This document shows positions 1 through 8,884 of a stretch of 64,000 nucleotides of DNA, piece by piece (the first letter of the stretch is position 1; each line of letters starts with the position of its first letter). Source of the DNA: Demequina litoralis (GTDB lineage: Bacteria > Actinomycetota > Actinomycetes > Actinomycetales > Demequinaceae); the NCBI RefSeq assembly GCF_030418455.1, contig NZ_JAUHPW010000005.1, positions 124,001 to 188,000 of the forward strand, in the 5' to 3' direction. The position numbers and the translations under genes were made by a program. The notes beneath the pieces were generated by a model, which had not been told where the DNA came from, did not search any database, and worked only from the letters and a program-made list of their open reading frames with translations.

Positions 1-1
1 C

Positions 2-1180
2 GGCTACGCCGTCATCGATCTCGAGACCACCGGCTTCGCCTACAAGTCGCTCGACCGCATCTGCGAGATCGCCGTGGTGCTCCTCGACGCCGATGGCCGC
101 CGCGAGGACGCCTACAGCACGCTCGTCAACCCGCTCCGTGACCTCGGCGCTCAGCACGTTCACGGTATCGACGCAACCGACACCCGCGTCGCGCCGACGT
201 TCGACCGCATCGTCGGCGACCTCACCGAGCTCCTCGGCGGACGCACCGTGGTCGCCCACAACGCGCCGTTCGACGTCCGCTTCCTCGCCGCGGAGTACGC
301 GCGCGCGGGCGTCCCGATCGCGCTGACGCCGGACGATGCGGTGTGCACCATGAAGCTCGCGCGCGAGGTCGGCGTCCCGTCGAAGCTCGGTGATGCCTGC
401 CAACACTTCGGGATCCCGCTGGACGGCGCGCACGCCGCGCTCGTCGACGCAGAGGCCACCGCGCAACTCCTCGCGCGGTACCGCGAGTTCGCGTCCGTCG
501 AACGCCGCTGGCACCAGCTCGCCACCGCCGGTGAGAGACTCACCTGGCCTGCTGCGGCTCCGCTCGCCACCTCCGTGGTTCACCGTGGCGCTACCCGTCC
601 CGGCAACGGACTCCTCGAGTCTGTGGTCGCCGCCTTCGACGGGGCAAGCCACCACCGCGGCGAGAGCGCCTACCTCGACCTCCTCGGGCGTGTCCTCCTC
701 GACCGCAAGATCACCGCGCAGGAGAAGGTCGCGCTCGACTCCGAGGCCGCGCATCACCGCCTGTCCGCAGCGGACCGCGAGCGTCTTCACCGCACGTACA
801 TGCTCGGCGTCGTCGACGCGGCATGCGACGACGACCTCCTCACCGCCGACGAGCGCGCGCACATCGTCCAGATGGCCAACCTCCTCGGTCTCGCGGACCT
901 CGAGGTCGAGGCGCTGCTGGCGCACGCGACTTCCCGGGTGGCGACAGTGTCCACCTCGCTGGACCTCACTCCCGGCGCGCTCGTCGTCTTCACCGGGCAC
1001 GCCGCGGCCGACAAGGCAAGGCTCAGCTCGATCGCCGAGTCCCGGGGCCTCGTCGTGTGGCCCGGTGTCAAGAAGGGCGTCGCCGCCGTGATCGCGAAGG
1101 ACCCGGGATCCAACTCCGGTAAGGCCAAGAAGGCCCGCGACCTCGGGATCCCTGTCGTCGGCTCCGACGCCCTCGGCTGA
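2..1180 (+). CDS. DEDDh 3'-5' exonuclease (DNA Pol III epsilon-like) with C-terminal BRCT domain, 5' partial
   Basis: The reading frame is open from base 2, so the start lies before the window. All three DEDDh exonuclease motifs are visible: ExoI DLETTG at nt 17-34, ExoII around VAHNAPFD, and ExoIII HAALVDAEA, with the catalytic His just before the last Asp. A helical middle part (about nt 640-930), rich in acidic pairs such as DDDLLTADER, resembles a TerB/EF-hand-like tellurite-resistance fold; this is an inference. The C-terminal ~75 residues (GALVVFTGHAA to VVGSDALG) look like a BRCT domain of the DNA-ligase type. It probably trims DNA ends in repair rather than proofreading in the replisome. 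Confidence 0.85.
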   Translation, partial: GYAVIDLETTGFAYKSLDRICEIAVVLLDADGRREDAYSTLVNPLRDLGAQHVHGIDATDTRVAPTFDRIVGDLTELLGGRTVVAHNAPFDVRFLAAEYARAGVPIALTPDDAVCTMKLAREVGVPSKLGDACQHFGIPLDGAHAALVDAEATAQLLARYREFASVERRWHQLATAGERLTWPAAAPLATSVVHRGATRPGNGLLESVVAAFDGASHHRGESAYLDLLGRVLLDRKITAQEKVALDSEAAHHRLSAADRERLHRTYMLGVVDAACDDDLLTADERAHIVQMANLLGLADLEVEALLAHATSRVATVSTSLDLTPGALVVFTGHAAADKARLSSIAESRGLVVWPGVKKGVAAVIAKDPGSNSGKAKKARDLGIPVVGSDALG

Positions 1181-1283
1181 AGTAGGGAAGCCGTCTGGGC
1201 GAGCCGCCCACGCCTCGATCTCGCGGCGCGCGGGACACGACACCGTGCTCACCGAGAGGCGTTTCCCGACTGGCGTCGCCCGT

Positions 1284-1622
1284 TCAGAACCGCGCGGCTG
1301 CCTGCTGACGGATCAGCTCGAGGTAGCGACGAGTCGCAGGACTCCACTCGCCGGAGCGCAGCATGGCGGCACACTTGCTCGCGCAGTAGCTGGCCACCGT
1401 CGGCGCTGAAGGGACATCGCCTTCGAGAAGGAAGGCGATGAGCCGATCGTTGTTCCACACGAAGCGAGATGTGCGAACACCCAGACGCACAGCGATCTGA
1501 TCCGCGTCGAGCCCCTCGGCCCGCAATCGGAAGACGTCACCGACCCGCGAACGATCGGTCGAGAGGTAGTGCTCGATCTGCGCCACCACCTCCAGGGCGG
1601 GACCGTGCGATTGGTCAGCCAT
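1284..1622 (-). CDS. Small helical protein coupled to the DUF2075 gene
   Basis: A 112-residue protein, mostly helical, with a segment 'LRAEGLDADQIAVRLGVRTSRFVW' that reads like a helix-turn-helix (AEG..A.QIA..LGV) followed by a Cys pair (YCASKC). I do not recognise the family. The ATG at 1622 overlaps the TGA of the upstream DUF2075 gene (TGATG), so the two are translationally coupled and likely work together. A GTG one codon earlier (1625) is also possible. It could be a regulator or a structural partner of the helicase. Confidence 0.6.
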   Translation of the reverse strand: MADQSHGPALEVVAQIEHYLSTDRSRVGDVFRLRAEGLDADQIAVRLGVRTSRFVWNNDRLIAFLLEGDVPSAPTVASYCASKCAAMLRSGEWSPATRRYLELIRQQAAARF

Positions 1623-3508
1623 CACCGAGCCTCCGAGCCCGCGAGCAGCGACCGCAAGTACTCGCGGGTCTCAGCGTCCGTCGAGTAGAGAACGGTTCCC
1701 ACCATCCCTCGCGTGAGCAACACCTTGTAGACGTTGCGCACATTGCCGTCAAAGGCCTCGTCGCTGACCGTCCTGCGACTCCTGAACGCGGGGTCCTTGG
1801 AGAATTCGCGCCTGCTGATCCACTCGCCATCCCTGACGACGAGGTCGGGCCCGATGATGAGCCCGTTCCAGTCGTATTCGAAGCCCTGAGCCGTATACAC
1901 GCACCCGACCTGCGTCTCACCGCCGTCCTCGGTAGCCCACAGGCTCGACGGCGGGTATGGACCGACCCTGCGATCCGCCTTCGTGTTCCACGGACGCGCC
2001 CACTCGCCGATGCGCACGTCTGGCACGAGCGCGGAGCCAGCCGGGTCCGACCACGGCCAGCAGAACCCTGCCGTCATGCGAGCGGAGTAGCCCTCGGCGC
2101 GCTTCTCAGCGAGGCGCACCTCGAGGTCCTCAGGCGAGTCGACCAGCTCGACCGCGAACGCGTCTTCGTCCTGCCAAGGGATCGGCCCGCCCGGCTCCAG
2201 ACCGAGCAACCGAAGCACCCAGGTCACATAGGCGGCGCTGCCTCCTGACCGGTACTGCGCGTTGAGGTCCACCTGTCGGACGTTGACGCTTCGTGCCGCT
2301 GCCGCAGCGCGAATGTCGGCGACCGTGCCGATCTCGCCGGGACGCACCACCTGGTGCTCGTCGAGGAGGAATACGGGCACACGCGCAGCATCGAGCAGCT
2401 CGTTGACCTGGGGCTGCGCCTTCGCCCTGAGCTCGGCACGCGTGAAGCGGTTGACGGACTGCTCACGGATGCGATGCGCCTCGTCGAGCACCAGCACGTC
2501 CAGCCCGTTGCGCTCGGCTCCGATGAAGCTGTTGAAGTACGTGAAGAGGTTCTTCGTCCGCGTCGACCCCTTGCCGGCCACGGTGCGCAGCGTCTGCGTG
2601 AACGACTTCGAGCCCGTCGCGTGCAGTACCGTCCGACCCTGGCGGGCGAGCTCACCGAGCAGCGACAGGGCGATCACGCTCTTTCCTGACCCGGGTCCGC
2701 CGGCCACGATGATGACCTCCTTCGAGTCCGCTCGTCGCGCGTCATCCACGGCACGCATCACGAGCTCGTAGGCCACCCGTTGCTCATCGAGCAGCACGAA
2801 CTGCTCGCGGTCACGGATCTCGGCCGCCGCGACCTTCAGCAACTGCTTCGACGGCCCGATCGCGGAGGCGAGGAACACATCGGCCGCCCCGGCTCCGGGC
2901 GACGGCGCGAGACGCGACTGGAGAAACGAGACGAACTCACCCCGTCGCTGACCGGTGAACATGCGGCCGTCGTCGCTGGGCGGCATCGTCCAGAGGTCGG
3001 CGACTCCCGCATCGTCCGCGTTGTGAAGGTACGCGACGCCGGCCATCTCCTCGGGGTGACCGGCGAGAGCCTTCAGGAAGTCCCGGTAATAGCGGACGTA
3101 CTCCCCCACCTGCCATGCGGGATGCAGGGTCGGGTTGTACGCGACGCCTTCAACCTCAACGAGGGTGTCGGTGTCCTCGTGACGGTGCGCCCGCGACCAC
3201 TGCTTGAGTTCGACCACAACGTAGGACGGATCGCCGGTGCGCGGGTGAAGGCCCGCGAGCACGACGTCGGCACGCTTCGAAGTCAGCGGCAGGCGGTGCT
3301 CCAGCATCACCTCGACACCGCCGAGGCCGGCATCGGTCAGCACCGACGCGAGCTGCGGGATGCTGTGGCGCCACGAGGCGATCTCGCTCGAGCCGGGCCT
3401 CCCCCAACCGTGGTAGACGAACGTGTCGATGAGCGCGCGCTCGATCGGCGAGAAGTCGCCAGTCGCATGCGCGGCGAGAGTGTCGGCGCTCAGCCGAACG
3501 ACCTGCAT
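1622..3508 (-). CDS. DUF2075 protein: PD-(D/E)XK-like nuclease plus SF1-like DNA/RNA helicase
   Basis: A 628-residue protein. The N-terminal ~200 residues contain 'YVVVELKQWSR', the E-x-K core of a PD-(D/E)XK nuclease. A DUF2075 (Schlafen-3-like helicase) domain follows, with Walker A GGPGSGKS (about residue 270), Walker B LVLDEAHRI, and 'VYTAQGFEYDWNGLIIGPD' resembling the late SF1 motifs. Such proteins are frequent in phage-defence islands. It is transcribed away from a MazG-like gene, with 139 bp between the two starts, and its stop overlaps the next small gene. A role in degrading or remodelling foreign nucleic acid is inferred. One GGACGATGCG copy falls inside at 3008-3017. Confidence 0.8.
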   Translation of the reverse strand: MQVVRLSADTLAAHATGDFSPIERALIDTFVYHGWGRPGSSEIASWRHSIPQLASVLTDAGLGGVEVMLEHRLPLTSKRADVVLAGLHPRTGDPSYVVVELKQWSRAHRHEDTDTLVEVEGVAYNPTLHPAWQVGEYVRYYRDFLKALAGHPEEMAGVAYLHNADDAGVADLWTMPPSDDGRMFTGQRRGEFVSFLQSRLAPSPGAGAADVFLASAIGPSKQLLKVAAAEIRDREQFVLLDEQRVAYELVMRAVDDARRADSKEVIIVAGGPGSGKSVIALSLLGELARQGRTVLHATGSKSFTQTLRTVAGKGSTRTKNLFTYFNSFIGAERNGLDVLVLDEAHRIREQSVNRFTRAELRAKAQPQVNELLDAARVPVFLLDEHQVVRPGEIGTVADIRAAAAARSVNVRQVDLNAQYRSGGSAAYVTWVLRLLGLEPGGPIPWQDEDAFAVELVDSPEDLEVRLAEKRAEGYSARMTAGFCWPWSDPAGSALVPDVRIGEWARPWNTKADRRVGPYPPSSLWATEDGGETQVGCVYTAQGFEYDWNGLIIGPDLVVRDGEWISRREFSKDPAFRSRRTVSDEAFDGNVRNVYKVLLTRGMVGTVLYSTDAETREYLRSLLAGSEAR

Positions 3509-3647
3509 CGGTAGCCCCCAGGCAGCACGAAGTACTCGTGCGGGGAGGCATGTTCACCGAGGCGAAAGCCTGTCGATCCGCTCTGACCCAGGCAGACTAT
3601 CCGAGCCACGCGACGGCCTACGGAACGCGTTGTGGGAGAGTCTTCGC
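3509..3647. promoter_or_regulatory. Divergent intergenic region between DUF2075 and MazG-like genes
   Basis: This 139-bp gap separates two genes reading outward and must hold both promoters. I see no convincing -35/-10 pair and no strong palindrome. A TGTGGGAGAG stretch at about 3630-3640 supplies the Shine-Dalgarno (GGGAG) for the MazG-like ATG at 3648. Confidence 0.4.
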
Positions 3648-4007
3648 ATGAGTGACGAAGTCGACTCCATCCGCGCGCTCACCGCCGACATCCGTGAGTT
3701 CGCGCGTGAGCGCGACTGGGAGAAGTTCCACGACCCGAAGTCGCTGCTGCTGGCACTCGTGGGGGAAGTCGGGGAGCTTGCAGAACTCTTCCAGTGGGTG
3801 CCCGCGGACGATGCGGTAGCCGCATTTGCCGATCCCGACCGCAGACAGCGGGCTGGTGAGGAGGTCAGCGACGTGCTGATCTACCTCTTGCGATTGGCGG
3901 ATGTGCTCGACATTGATCTGCCGCGCGCCGCGCATGCCAAGCTTGTGGACTCTCACCGGCGTTTCGCAGCCGACGCAGTGCTCGGCATCGCACCGAAGAA
4001 GGAGTAG
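3648..4007 (+). CDS. MazG-like nucleotide pyrophosphohydrolase
   Basis: A 119-residue protein with the all-alpha NTP pyrophosphatase signature: 'LVGEVGELAELFQW' (ExxE, metal binding) near residues 38-50 and 'EEVSDVLIYLLRLAD' (ExxxD) near 75-90. It closely resembles the short RS21-C6/MazG-like enzymes (about 110-120 aa) that hydrolyse (d)NTPs to monophosphates. The ATG at 3648 has GGGAG upstream. Sitting divergent to a nuclease-helicase, it may deplete nucleotides or alarmones during phage attack (inference); plain nucleotide-pool cleaning is the alternative. Confidence 0.85.
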   Translation: MSDEVDSIRALTADIREFARERDWEKFHDPKSLLLALVGEVGELAELFQWVPADDAVAAFADPDRRQRAGEEVSDVLIYLLRLADVLDIDLPRAAHAKLVDSHRRFAADAVLGIAPKKE

Positions 4008-4217
4008 CCACCGCGCGCGAAGGGCATCGCTGCGATCCGGCTCGCTGAAGGCAAGCCGCGGCGACTGGGGCCGTCGGCGGGCTGGCGCACGCTGCCAGCG
4101 CGCGAAGTCCGCAAGGCCCAGCCGCCTGCCGCCGACACGCCAGCGTCGTCGGAGCGTCAGGGCAAACGGCCCCACGACGCACCGGCTGAAAACGCCGCGA
4201 CCGGACCCCGGAACGAG
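4008..4217. other. Intergenic stretch, no gene seen
   Basis: About 210 bp between convergent genes. It is GC-rich; I see no clear terminator hairpin, RNA or small ORF with a ribosome site. Confidence 0.4.
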
Positions 4218-5243
4218 TCACGGCAGGAAGCGCAGCACGGCCCCGTTCGTGTGCCCGATCAGGCTGCCGAGGAGCAGGTCTCGCGCCGCCTCGCCATGGC
4301 GCTCGAGCGTGATCCTGGTGCCGTCAGTGAGCGGACCGTCTCGCCACACGATCCGCCCGTAGGGCGTGTCAACGGCACCCACGCGGTCGCTCCTCGCCGA
4401 CGCGACCGCGGGGAGCGCGAGGCTAGCGACGACGATCGAATGGTCGCTCAACGGCTCGAGGCACAACCGGACCTCATGGTCGTAGGTGAGGCCCTCCACC
4501 GACACCGGCGGCGACACCAGCACGTGGTCGAAGAACCGCGGTTCCCCGACGCGGATCACGTGCGTGGGCTGAGGCTCGACGCCCGCGAGCGTCGTGGCGA
4601 GAGCGACCGGCGCACCGTCCCCCAGCACCCCGGTCACCGCCGCTTGCCAGCGCGACCGCGGGTGCGTCTCGCCGAAACGATCTGTCCAGCCCCCGTCGGT
4701 GGAGCCGTCCGCGCGGGCGCGAAAGGACAACGGCGCGGGCGCGAACGTACGCGGCTCGTTGAAGTCGCCGGCGACGATACACGGGCCCGATTTCTCGAGC
4801 AGCCCGGCCCGGAGCGCCTCGAGCGTGCGCACCTTGTCCCACCCGTTGCCGGCCGCATTGGGCGCGTGCACGGAGACGACCCGCACACGGTGGCCGGGAA
4901 CCTCAATGTCCGCGGCCGCGATCAGTTGCGGCCACGGCGGCGCGGGCGTCCACGTCACGGGTGTCAGGGGCCATCGGCTCGCGACCACGTTGCCGTAGCG
5001 CTTGCGCCGGTCTCGGCGGACGATGCGGTCGGCATCACGGCCGCCGAAGTGGGAGTACGCGAGGCCTGTATGCGCGAGCAAGGCCGCGAGCCGGTCGAAG
5101 GTGTCCGCTCGGCTCGAGACCTCCTGGAGCAGCACGACGTCGGGACGATGCGCGGCGAGCGCGGCCGCGATCGCGGCAAGGCGCTCGTCGCTCGCACCAC
5201 GAATCGCCTGGATGTTCCAGGTGGCGACCCGTAGCGTGCTCAC
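4218..5243 (-). CDS. Endonuclease/exonuclease/phosphatase (EEP) family protein
   Basis: A 341-residue protein starting at GTG 5243. It opens with 'LRVATWNIQAIRG' and 'DVVLLQEVSS' (metal-binding Asn and Glu of the EEP/DNase I fold), then 'CIVAGDFNEPR' (D-x-N), then 'SDHSIVVASL' (catalytic Asp-His). No signal peptide, so probably cytosolic. About 60 residues follow the SDH motif ('RIVWRDGPLTDGTRITLERHG...'), an extension not typical of the family. The substrate (DNA, RNA 3' end or phosphoester) cannot be told from sequence. It lies among defence-type genes but has its own divergent promoter region shared with the DUF262 gene. Confidence 0.8.
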   Translation of the reverse strand: MSTLRVATWNIQAIRGASDERLAAIAAALAAHRPDVVLLQEVSSRADTFDRLAALLAHTGLAYSHFGGRDADRIVRRDRRKRYGNVVASRWPLTPVTWTPAPPWPQLIAAADIEVPGHRVRVVSVHAPNAAGNGWDKVRTLEALRAGLLEKSGPCIVAGDFNEPRTFAPAPLSFRARADGSTDGGWTDRFGETHPRSRWQAAVTGVLGDGAPVALATTLAGVEPQPTHVIRVGEPRFFDHVLVSPPVSVEGLTYDHEVRLCLEPLSDHSIVVASLALPAVASARSDRVGAVDTPYGRIVWRDGPLTDGTRITLERHGEAARDLLLGSLIGHTNGAVLRFLP

Positions 5244-5392
5244 GGAGCCAGTGTCGAGGTCCGGGCACCATCTGCGCGAACGGCAGGCCGCTCTGCCATC
5301 AAACCAACTATTTCAACCGACCGCGATCCGTTCTCGCCCGCGCGGTGGGTCCGCGCAATAATCGTGCGAGTTGAAGGCGAAAGGGGCACTTC

Positions 5393-7183
5393 GTGGAGAA
5401 GTACACAGTTCACCAACAAGCCGTGGGCACGATCCTCAACTGGGTAGCAACGGGCCAAGTTGCCATACCCGAGATCCAACGGCCATTCGTCTGGAATTCC
5501 ACGAAGGTTCGCGATCTCATCGACTCGCTCTACAACGGCTATCCAGTCGGATACCTGATCACGTGGCAGACACACGACGTGAAACTGAAGGACGGAACTC
5601 AGTCGGGCAACAAGCAGATTCTGATCGACGGCCAGCAGCGTGTGACGGCGCTCACCGCCGCACTCGCCGGCCAGAAGATCGTCACCAAGGAGTACGTGAG
5701 GAAGCGGATCCAGATCGCGTTCAACCCACAGACCGAGCGTTTCGAGACATTCACGCCGGTCATGCGAAACGACCCCGCATGGATTCTCGACATTGCCGAG
5801 CTCATGAATCCGGTGATGGCGTACGAACTCCCCCAACGTTATTTCGCCGCGAATCCCGACGCCGATCGCGATGCGGTGATCGGAGCGCTCACCAAGCTCT
5901 CTGGCATCCAGAACAAGCAGGTCGGAATCATCAACCTCGACGCGGCGCTCGACATCGAGACTGTGACCGAGATCTTCATCCGGATCAACTCGAAGGGCGT
6001 CGTGCTGAATTCGGCGGACTTCGCGATGAGCAAGATCGCCGCCTACGGCGACTACGGCGCGAACCTCCGCAAGTACATCGACTACTTCTGCCACCTCGCG
6101 GTGGCGCCGCACTTCCACGAGGCGATTCGCGAGAACGATGCCGAGTTCGCCGCTACGGAGCAGTTCCGCCGGATCTCCTGGCTCAAGGACGACGCGGCCG
6201 ACCTCTACGACCCCGACTACCGCGATGTGATCCGCGTGGCAGGCCTCCACGAGTTCGGCCGCGGACGGATCGACGCGCTCGTGAGCTACCTATCAGGACG
6301 CGACTTCGAGACGCGAACGTTCAAGGAGGAGCTTGCGCTCGAGTCGTTCGAGCGCTTGGAGCGTGCCCTCGACGAATACACGAACCAGTACAACTTCACC
6401 CAGTTCCTGATGATCATCCAGTCCGCGGGCTTCGACACCTCCGCGCTCATCACTTCACGCAACGCGCTCAACTTCGCCTATGCGCTATTCCTTCGGCTGA
6501 GGCGAGACAAGGACCTCCCCTTCGGCGAGGTGCAGCGGATCGTGCGTCGGTGGTTCGTCATGTCGATGCTGACGGGACGCGCATCGGGGAGCGTCGATAC
6601 CCAGTTCGAGCTCGACATCCGGCGAGTCCGCGAGCTCGGAGCAGCCCGGTACCTCGCAACGGTCGAAGAGAGCGAACTCTCTGACGGCTTCTGGCGGGTC
6701 GGGCTTCCGCAAGCGCTCGAGACCAGCAGCACGAGGAGCCCCTACTTCCGCACATTCCTGGCGTCGCAGGTGTTCAGCAAGGCCCGAGGATTCCTCTCGC
6801 AGAACATCACGGTGAGCCAGATGCTCGACGGCCAAGGCGACATTCATCACCTGTTCCCCAAGGCCTATCTGGACAGGTCTGGCATTCGCGACCGTGCTGA
6901 CAAGAACCAGGTCGCGAACTATGTGCTCGCGGAGACTGCGATCAACATCGCGATCAGTGACAAAGCTCCGGCCGACTACATGGGGCTCATCGCGGATCAG
7001 GTTTCCACCGGCGAGCGGCGTATCGGCGAGATCGTGTCACGAGACGCGGTGGACCGCAGCCTGCGCGAATCCGCCGTGCCGGATTCGATCTGGCATGCCA
7101 CCGCATCGGACTACCGCGACTTCCTCGAAGAGCGTCGGGTTCTCATGGCAAGCGCCATGCGCGACTACTACGAGTCTCTGTAG
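5393..7183 (+). CDS. DUF262 and DUF1524 (GmrSD-like) restriction protein
   Basis: A 596-residue protein. The N-terminal DUF262 domain (ParB/sulfiredoxin-like) has 'IPEIQRPFVW' and the nucleotide-binding 'LIDGQQRVTAL' (about residues 24-90), plus 'FIRINSKGVVLNSADF'. The C-terminal DUF1524 HNH-type nuclease has 'GDIHHLFPKAYL' (near residue 482) and an Asn in 'KNQVANYVLAE'. Fused GmrS-GmrD proteins are Type IV, modification-dependent restriction enzymes, and relatives such as BrxU act in phage defence. The GTG start at 5393 follows AAGGGG by 6 nt. Codon use is less GC-biased than in the neighbours, and no GGACGATGCG copy lies in it, which suggests transfer. The DUF429 gene follows after 8 bp. 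Confidence 0.85.
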   Translation: MEKYTVHQQAVGTILNWVATGQVAIPEIQRPFVWNSTKVRDLIDSLYNGYPVGYLITWQTHDVKLKDGTQSGNKQILIDGQQRVTALTAALAGQKIVTKEYVRKRIQIAFNPQTERFETFTPVMRNDPAWILDIAELMNPVMAYELPQRYFAANPDADRDAVIGALTKLSGIQNKQVGIINLDAALDIETVTEIFIRINSKGVVLNSADFAMSKIAAYGDYGANLRKYIDYFCHLAVAPHFHEAIRENDAEFAATEQFRRISWLKDDAADLYDPDYRDVIRVAGLHEFGRGRIDALVSYLSGRDFETRTFKEELALESFERLERALDEYTNQYNFTQFLMIIQSAGFDTSALITSRNALNFAYALFLRLRRDKDLPFGEVQRIVRRWFVMSMLTGRASGSVDTQFELDIRRVRELGAARYLATVEESELSDGFWRVGLPQALETSSTRSPYFRTFLASQVFSKARGFLSQNITVSQMLDGQGDIHHLFPKAYLDRSGIRDRADKNQVANYVLAETAINIAISDKAPADYMGLIADQVSTGERRIGEIVSRDAVDRSLRESAVPDSIWHATASDYRDFLEERRVLMASAMRDYYESL

Positions 7184-7191
7184 GCATCCGC

Positions 7192-7884
7192 ATGACCTAC
7201 CTCGGCTTGGACGCCTGCAAGGCGGGCTGGGTAGTCGCGGTGGTGAGCGACGAGCGCTGGATCGACGCATTCGTCGCGACTGATATCGCGGCGGCCGAAA
7301 CCAGAGGAATCGACGAATTCGCGGCCGCGTGCATGGTGGTCGACATTCCGATCGGCATCCCGGATACCGGCACGCGCCTCGCTGACACGTTGGCGCGGCG
7401 GTTCATCAAGCCGCGTGGATCCAGCGTGTTCCCTACGCCGGTCCGCGCTGCGTTGTTGGCGGACACCTACGCCGACGCGCGCGAGGCCTCCGTCGCAGCA
7501 TCGGGCAAGAGCCTCTCGGCTCAGGCCTACGCGATCCGGGAGCGGATCCTCGACGCCGACGGCTACGCCGGGCGCGCTCGGATTCCGCTGGTTGAGGGCC
7601 ATCCAGAGGTGAGTTTCCGCGCGATGGCGGGCTCGGGCATCCCGCACGCGAAGAAGACCTTCGCAGGGATGACCTTGAGGCACCAGTTGCTGCAAGCCGA
7701 GGGCATCGATGTTCCGATGGAGCTCGAAGGACGCTTGGGGGGCGCCTCCGCGGATGACCTACTCGACGCCGCCGCGATGGCGTGGACCGCTCGCCGCGTC
7801 GCGCGCGGCGACGCCGACCGATTTCCGCCGCTTCATCTAGCCGAGAGGTTCAGCGACGACGTCGATTCCGCGATCTGGTTCTAA
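7192..7884 (+). CDS. DUF429 predicted RNase H-like protein
   Basis: A 230-residue protein. The start 'YLGLDACKAGWVVAVV' is the characteristic first strand and Asp of DUF429 proteins (predicted RNase H-fold nucleases). 'VVDIPIGIP' gives the second acidic strand and 'GHPEVSFRAMAGSGIPHAKKT' the third motif, with 'SADDLLDAAAMAWTARR' near the end matching the last conserved Asp helix. It begins 8 bp after the DUF262/DUF1524 stop, so the two are likely one operon and one functional unit. Its stop overlaps the stop of the next, convergent gene. Confidence 0.8.
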   Translation: MTYLGLDACKAGWVVAVVSDERWIDAFVATDIAAAETRGIDEFAAACMVVDIPIGIPDTGTRLADTLARRFIKPRGSSVFPTPVRAALLADTYADAREASVAASGKSLSAQAYAIRERILDADGYAGRARIPLVEGHPEVSFRAMAGSGIPHAKKTFAGMTLRHQLLQAEGIDVPMELEGRLGGASADDLLDAAAMAWTARRVARGDADRFPPLHLAERFSDDVDSAIWF

Positions 7885-8636
7885 TTCGCTTCGCTCGGCG
7901 CCCACGCGCTGATGCGGCGATTGCGCGCACGAATGAAGTCCATGCTGGCCTCGCGAAAGTCCATGTACTCGGCGAGGTCCGTCGGACGAGATGGCCCGTC
8001 GAAGTCGTGGAATGGCATGAAGAATGTCACGTCGCCCGAATGCGGATCGAGAAGGTCGTCCAGCAAGAAGAAGTCAGTAAAGCCCTCGAAATCGGTGAAG
8101 AGATCGAAGAACTCCGAATATGCGTCGAACGTGCGCGATAACGGGCTGTCCTGCCCCTGGTAGTAGCGGCGCACGCATTCCATCGTGAGGTCCATGCGGT
8201 CCGAGATCCGCGAGTTGAATCCGCGCTCGCTGTTGATCGTGTGGACTCCCTCACGGCGGTCCGAAGGCCAGACCATCATGCCGCCCATGGTGTAGCCGAG
8301 CGTGTCGAACTCCTCGATCTGCTCAGGGGTGAGCTGCGAGATGATGTCCCGCATCCTCACCCACCGTGCGTATGACGCCATGACCGCGTCGCTGGACAGG
8401 AAGAACTCGCCGATCGACGACCGGTGGTGCAGGTACCGCCACGTTTGAGTCGTGTCCCACTCGATACGCCGACCGTCCGGTAGTGGCTTGCTCCACAGCA
8501 ACTGGTGGAAGCGCCGCAATGTGGGGCTATGCGAATCGGGATCCTTGCCGGGTGGGGTGTCGGATCTGAAGTCGAACGAGACGTCGATGACATCAAGTTC
8601 GGATCGCGCGCCCGCATAGCCCTGGAAATCGGTCAT
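7881..8636 (-). CDS. Uncharacterised protein, possibly DUF6994 family
   Basis: A 251-residue soluble protein rich in aromatic and acidic residues. I chose ATG 8636 ('MTDFQGYAG') because conservation-like structure begins there; the frame stays open to 8813, but the extra 59 residues are low-complexity and carry a GGACGATGCG copy. Segments such as 'FDFRSDTPPGKDPDSHSPTLRRFHQLLWSKPLPDG' (in pieces) and 'YSEFFDLFTDFEGFTDFFLLDDL' remind me of the actinobacterial DUF6994 family, from memory and not verified. No catalytic motif is evident. The gene is convergent with, and overlaps by 4 bp, the DUF429 gene. Confidence 0.55.
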   Translation of the reverse strand: MTDFQGYAGARSELDVIDVSFDFRSDTPPGKDPDSHSPTLRRFHQLLWSKPLPDGRRIEWDTTQTWRYLHHRSSIGEFFLSSDAVMASYARWVRMRDIISQLTPEQIEEFDTLGYTMGGMMVWPSDRREGVHTINSERGFNSRISDRMDLTMECVRRYYQGQDSPLSRTFDAYSEFFDLFTDFEGFTDFFLLDDLLDPHSGDVTFFMPFHDFDGPSRPTDLAEYMDFREASMDFIRARNRRISAWAPSEAN

Positions 8637-8884
8637 GCACCAAGCCTGCACGATGCCACCGACAACCGCCGGACCGAAGGAGCCCAGCGTCGACGCAACC
8701 GGCAGCGCAGTTCCGGCCGCCGCCATCGCGCCTCCCGGGACTACCGCATCGTCCCTTTCGCGTCGCGCCGTGATCTCCGCAACAGCGTGGTTATCACTGT
8801 CGGACGCCGCCACTACGCTGGCGCAATCATCGGGCGCAACGAGACCAACGTCGGCTCGCCGCGCGCCCGCAGTCTGGGGGATTC

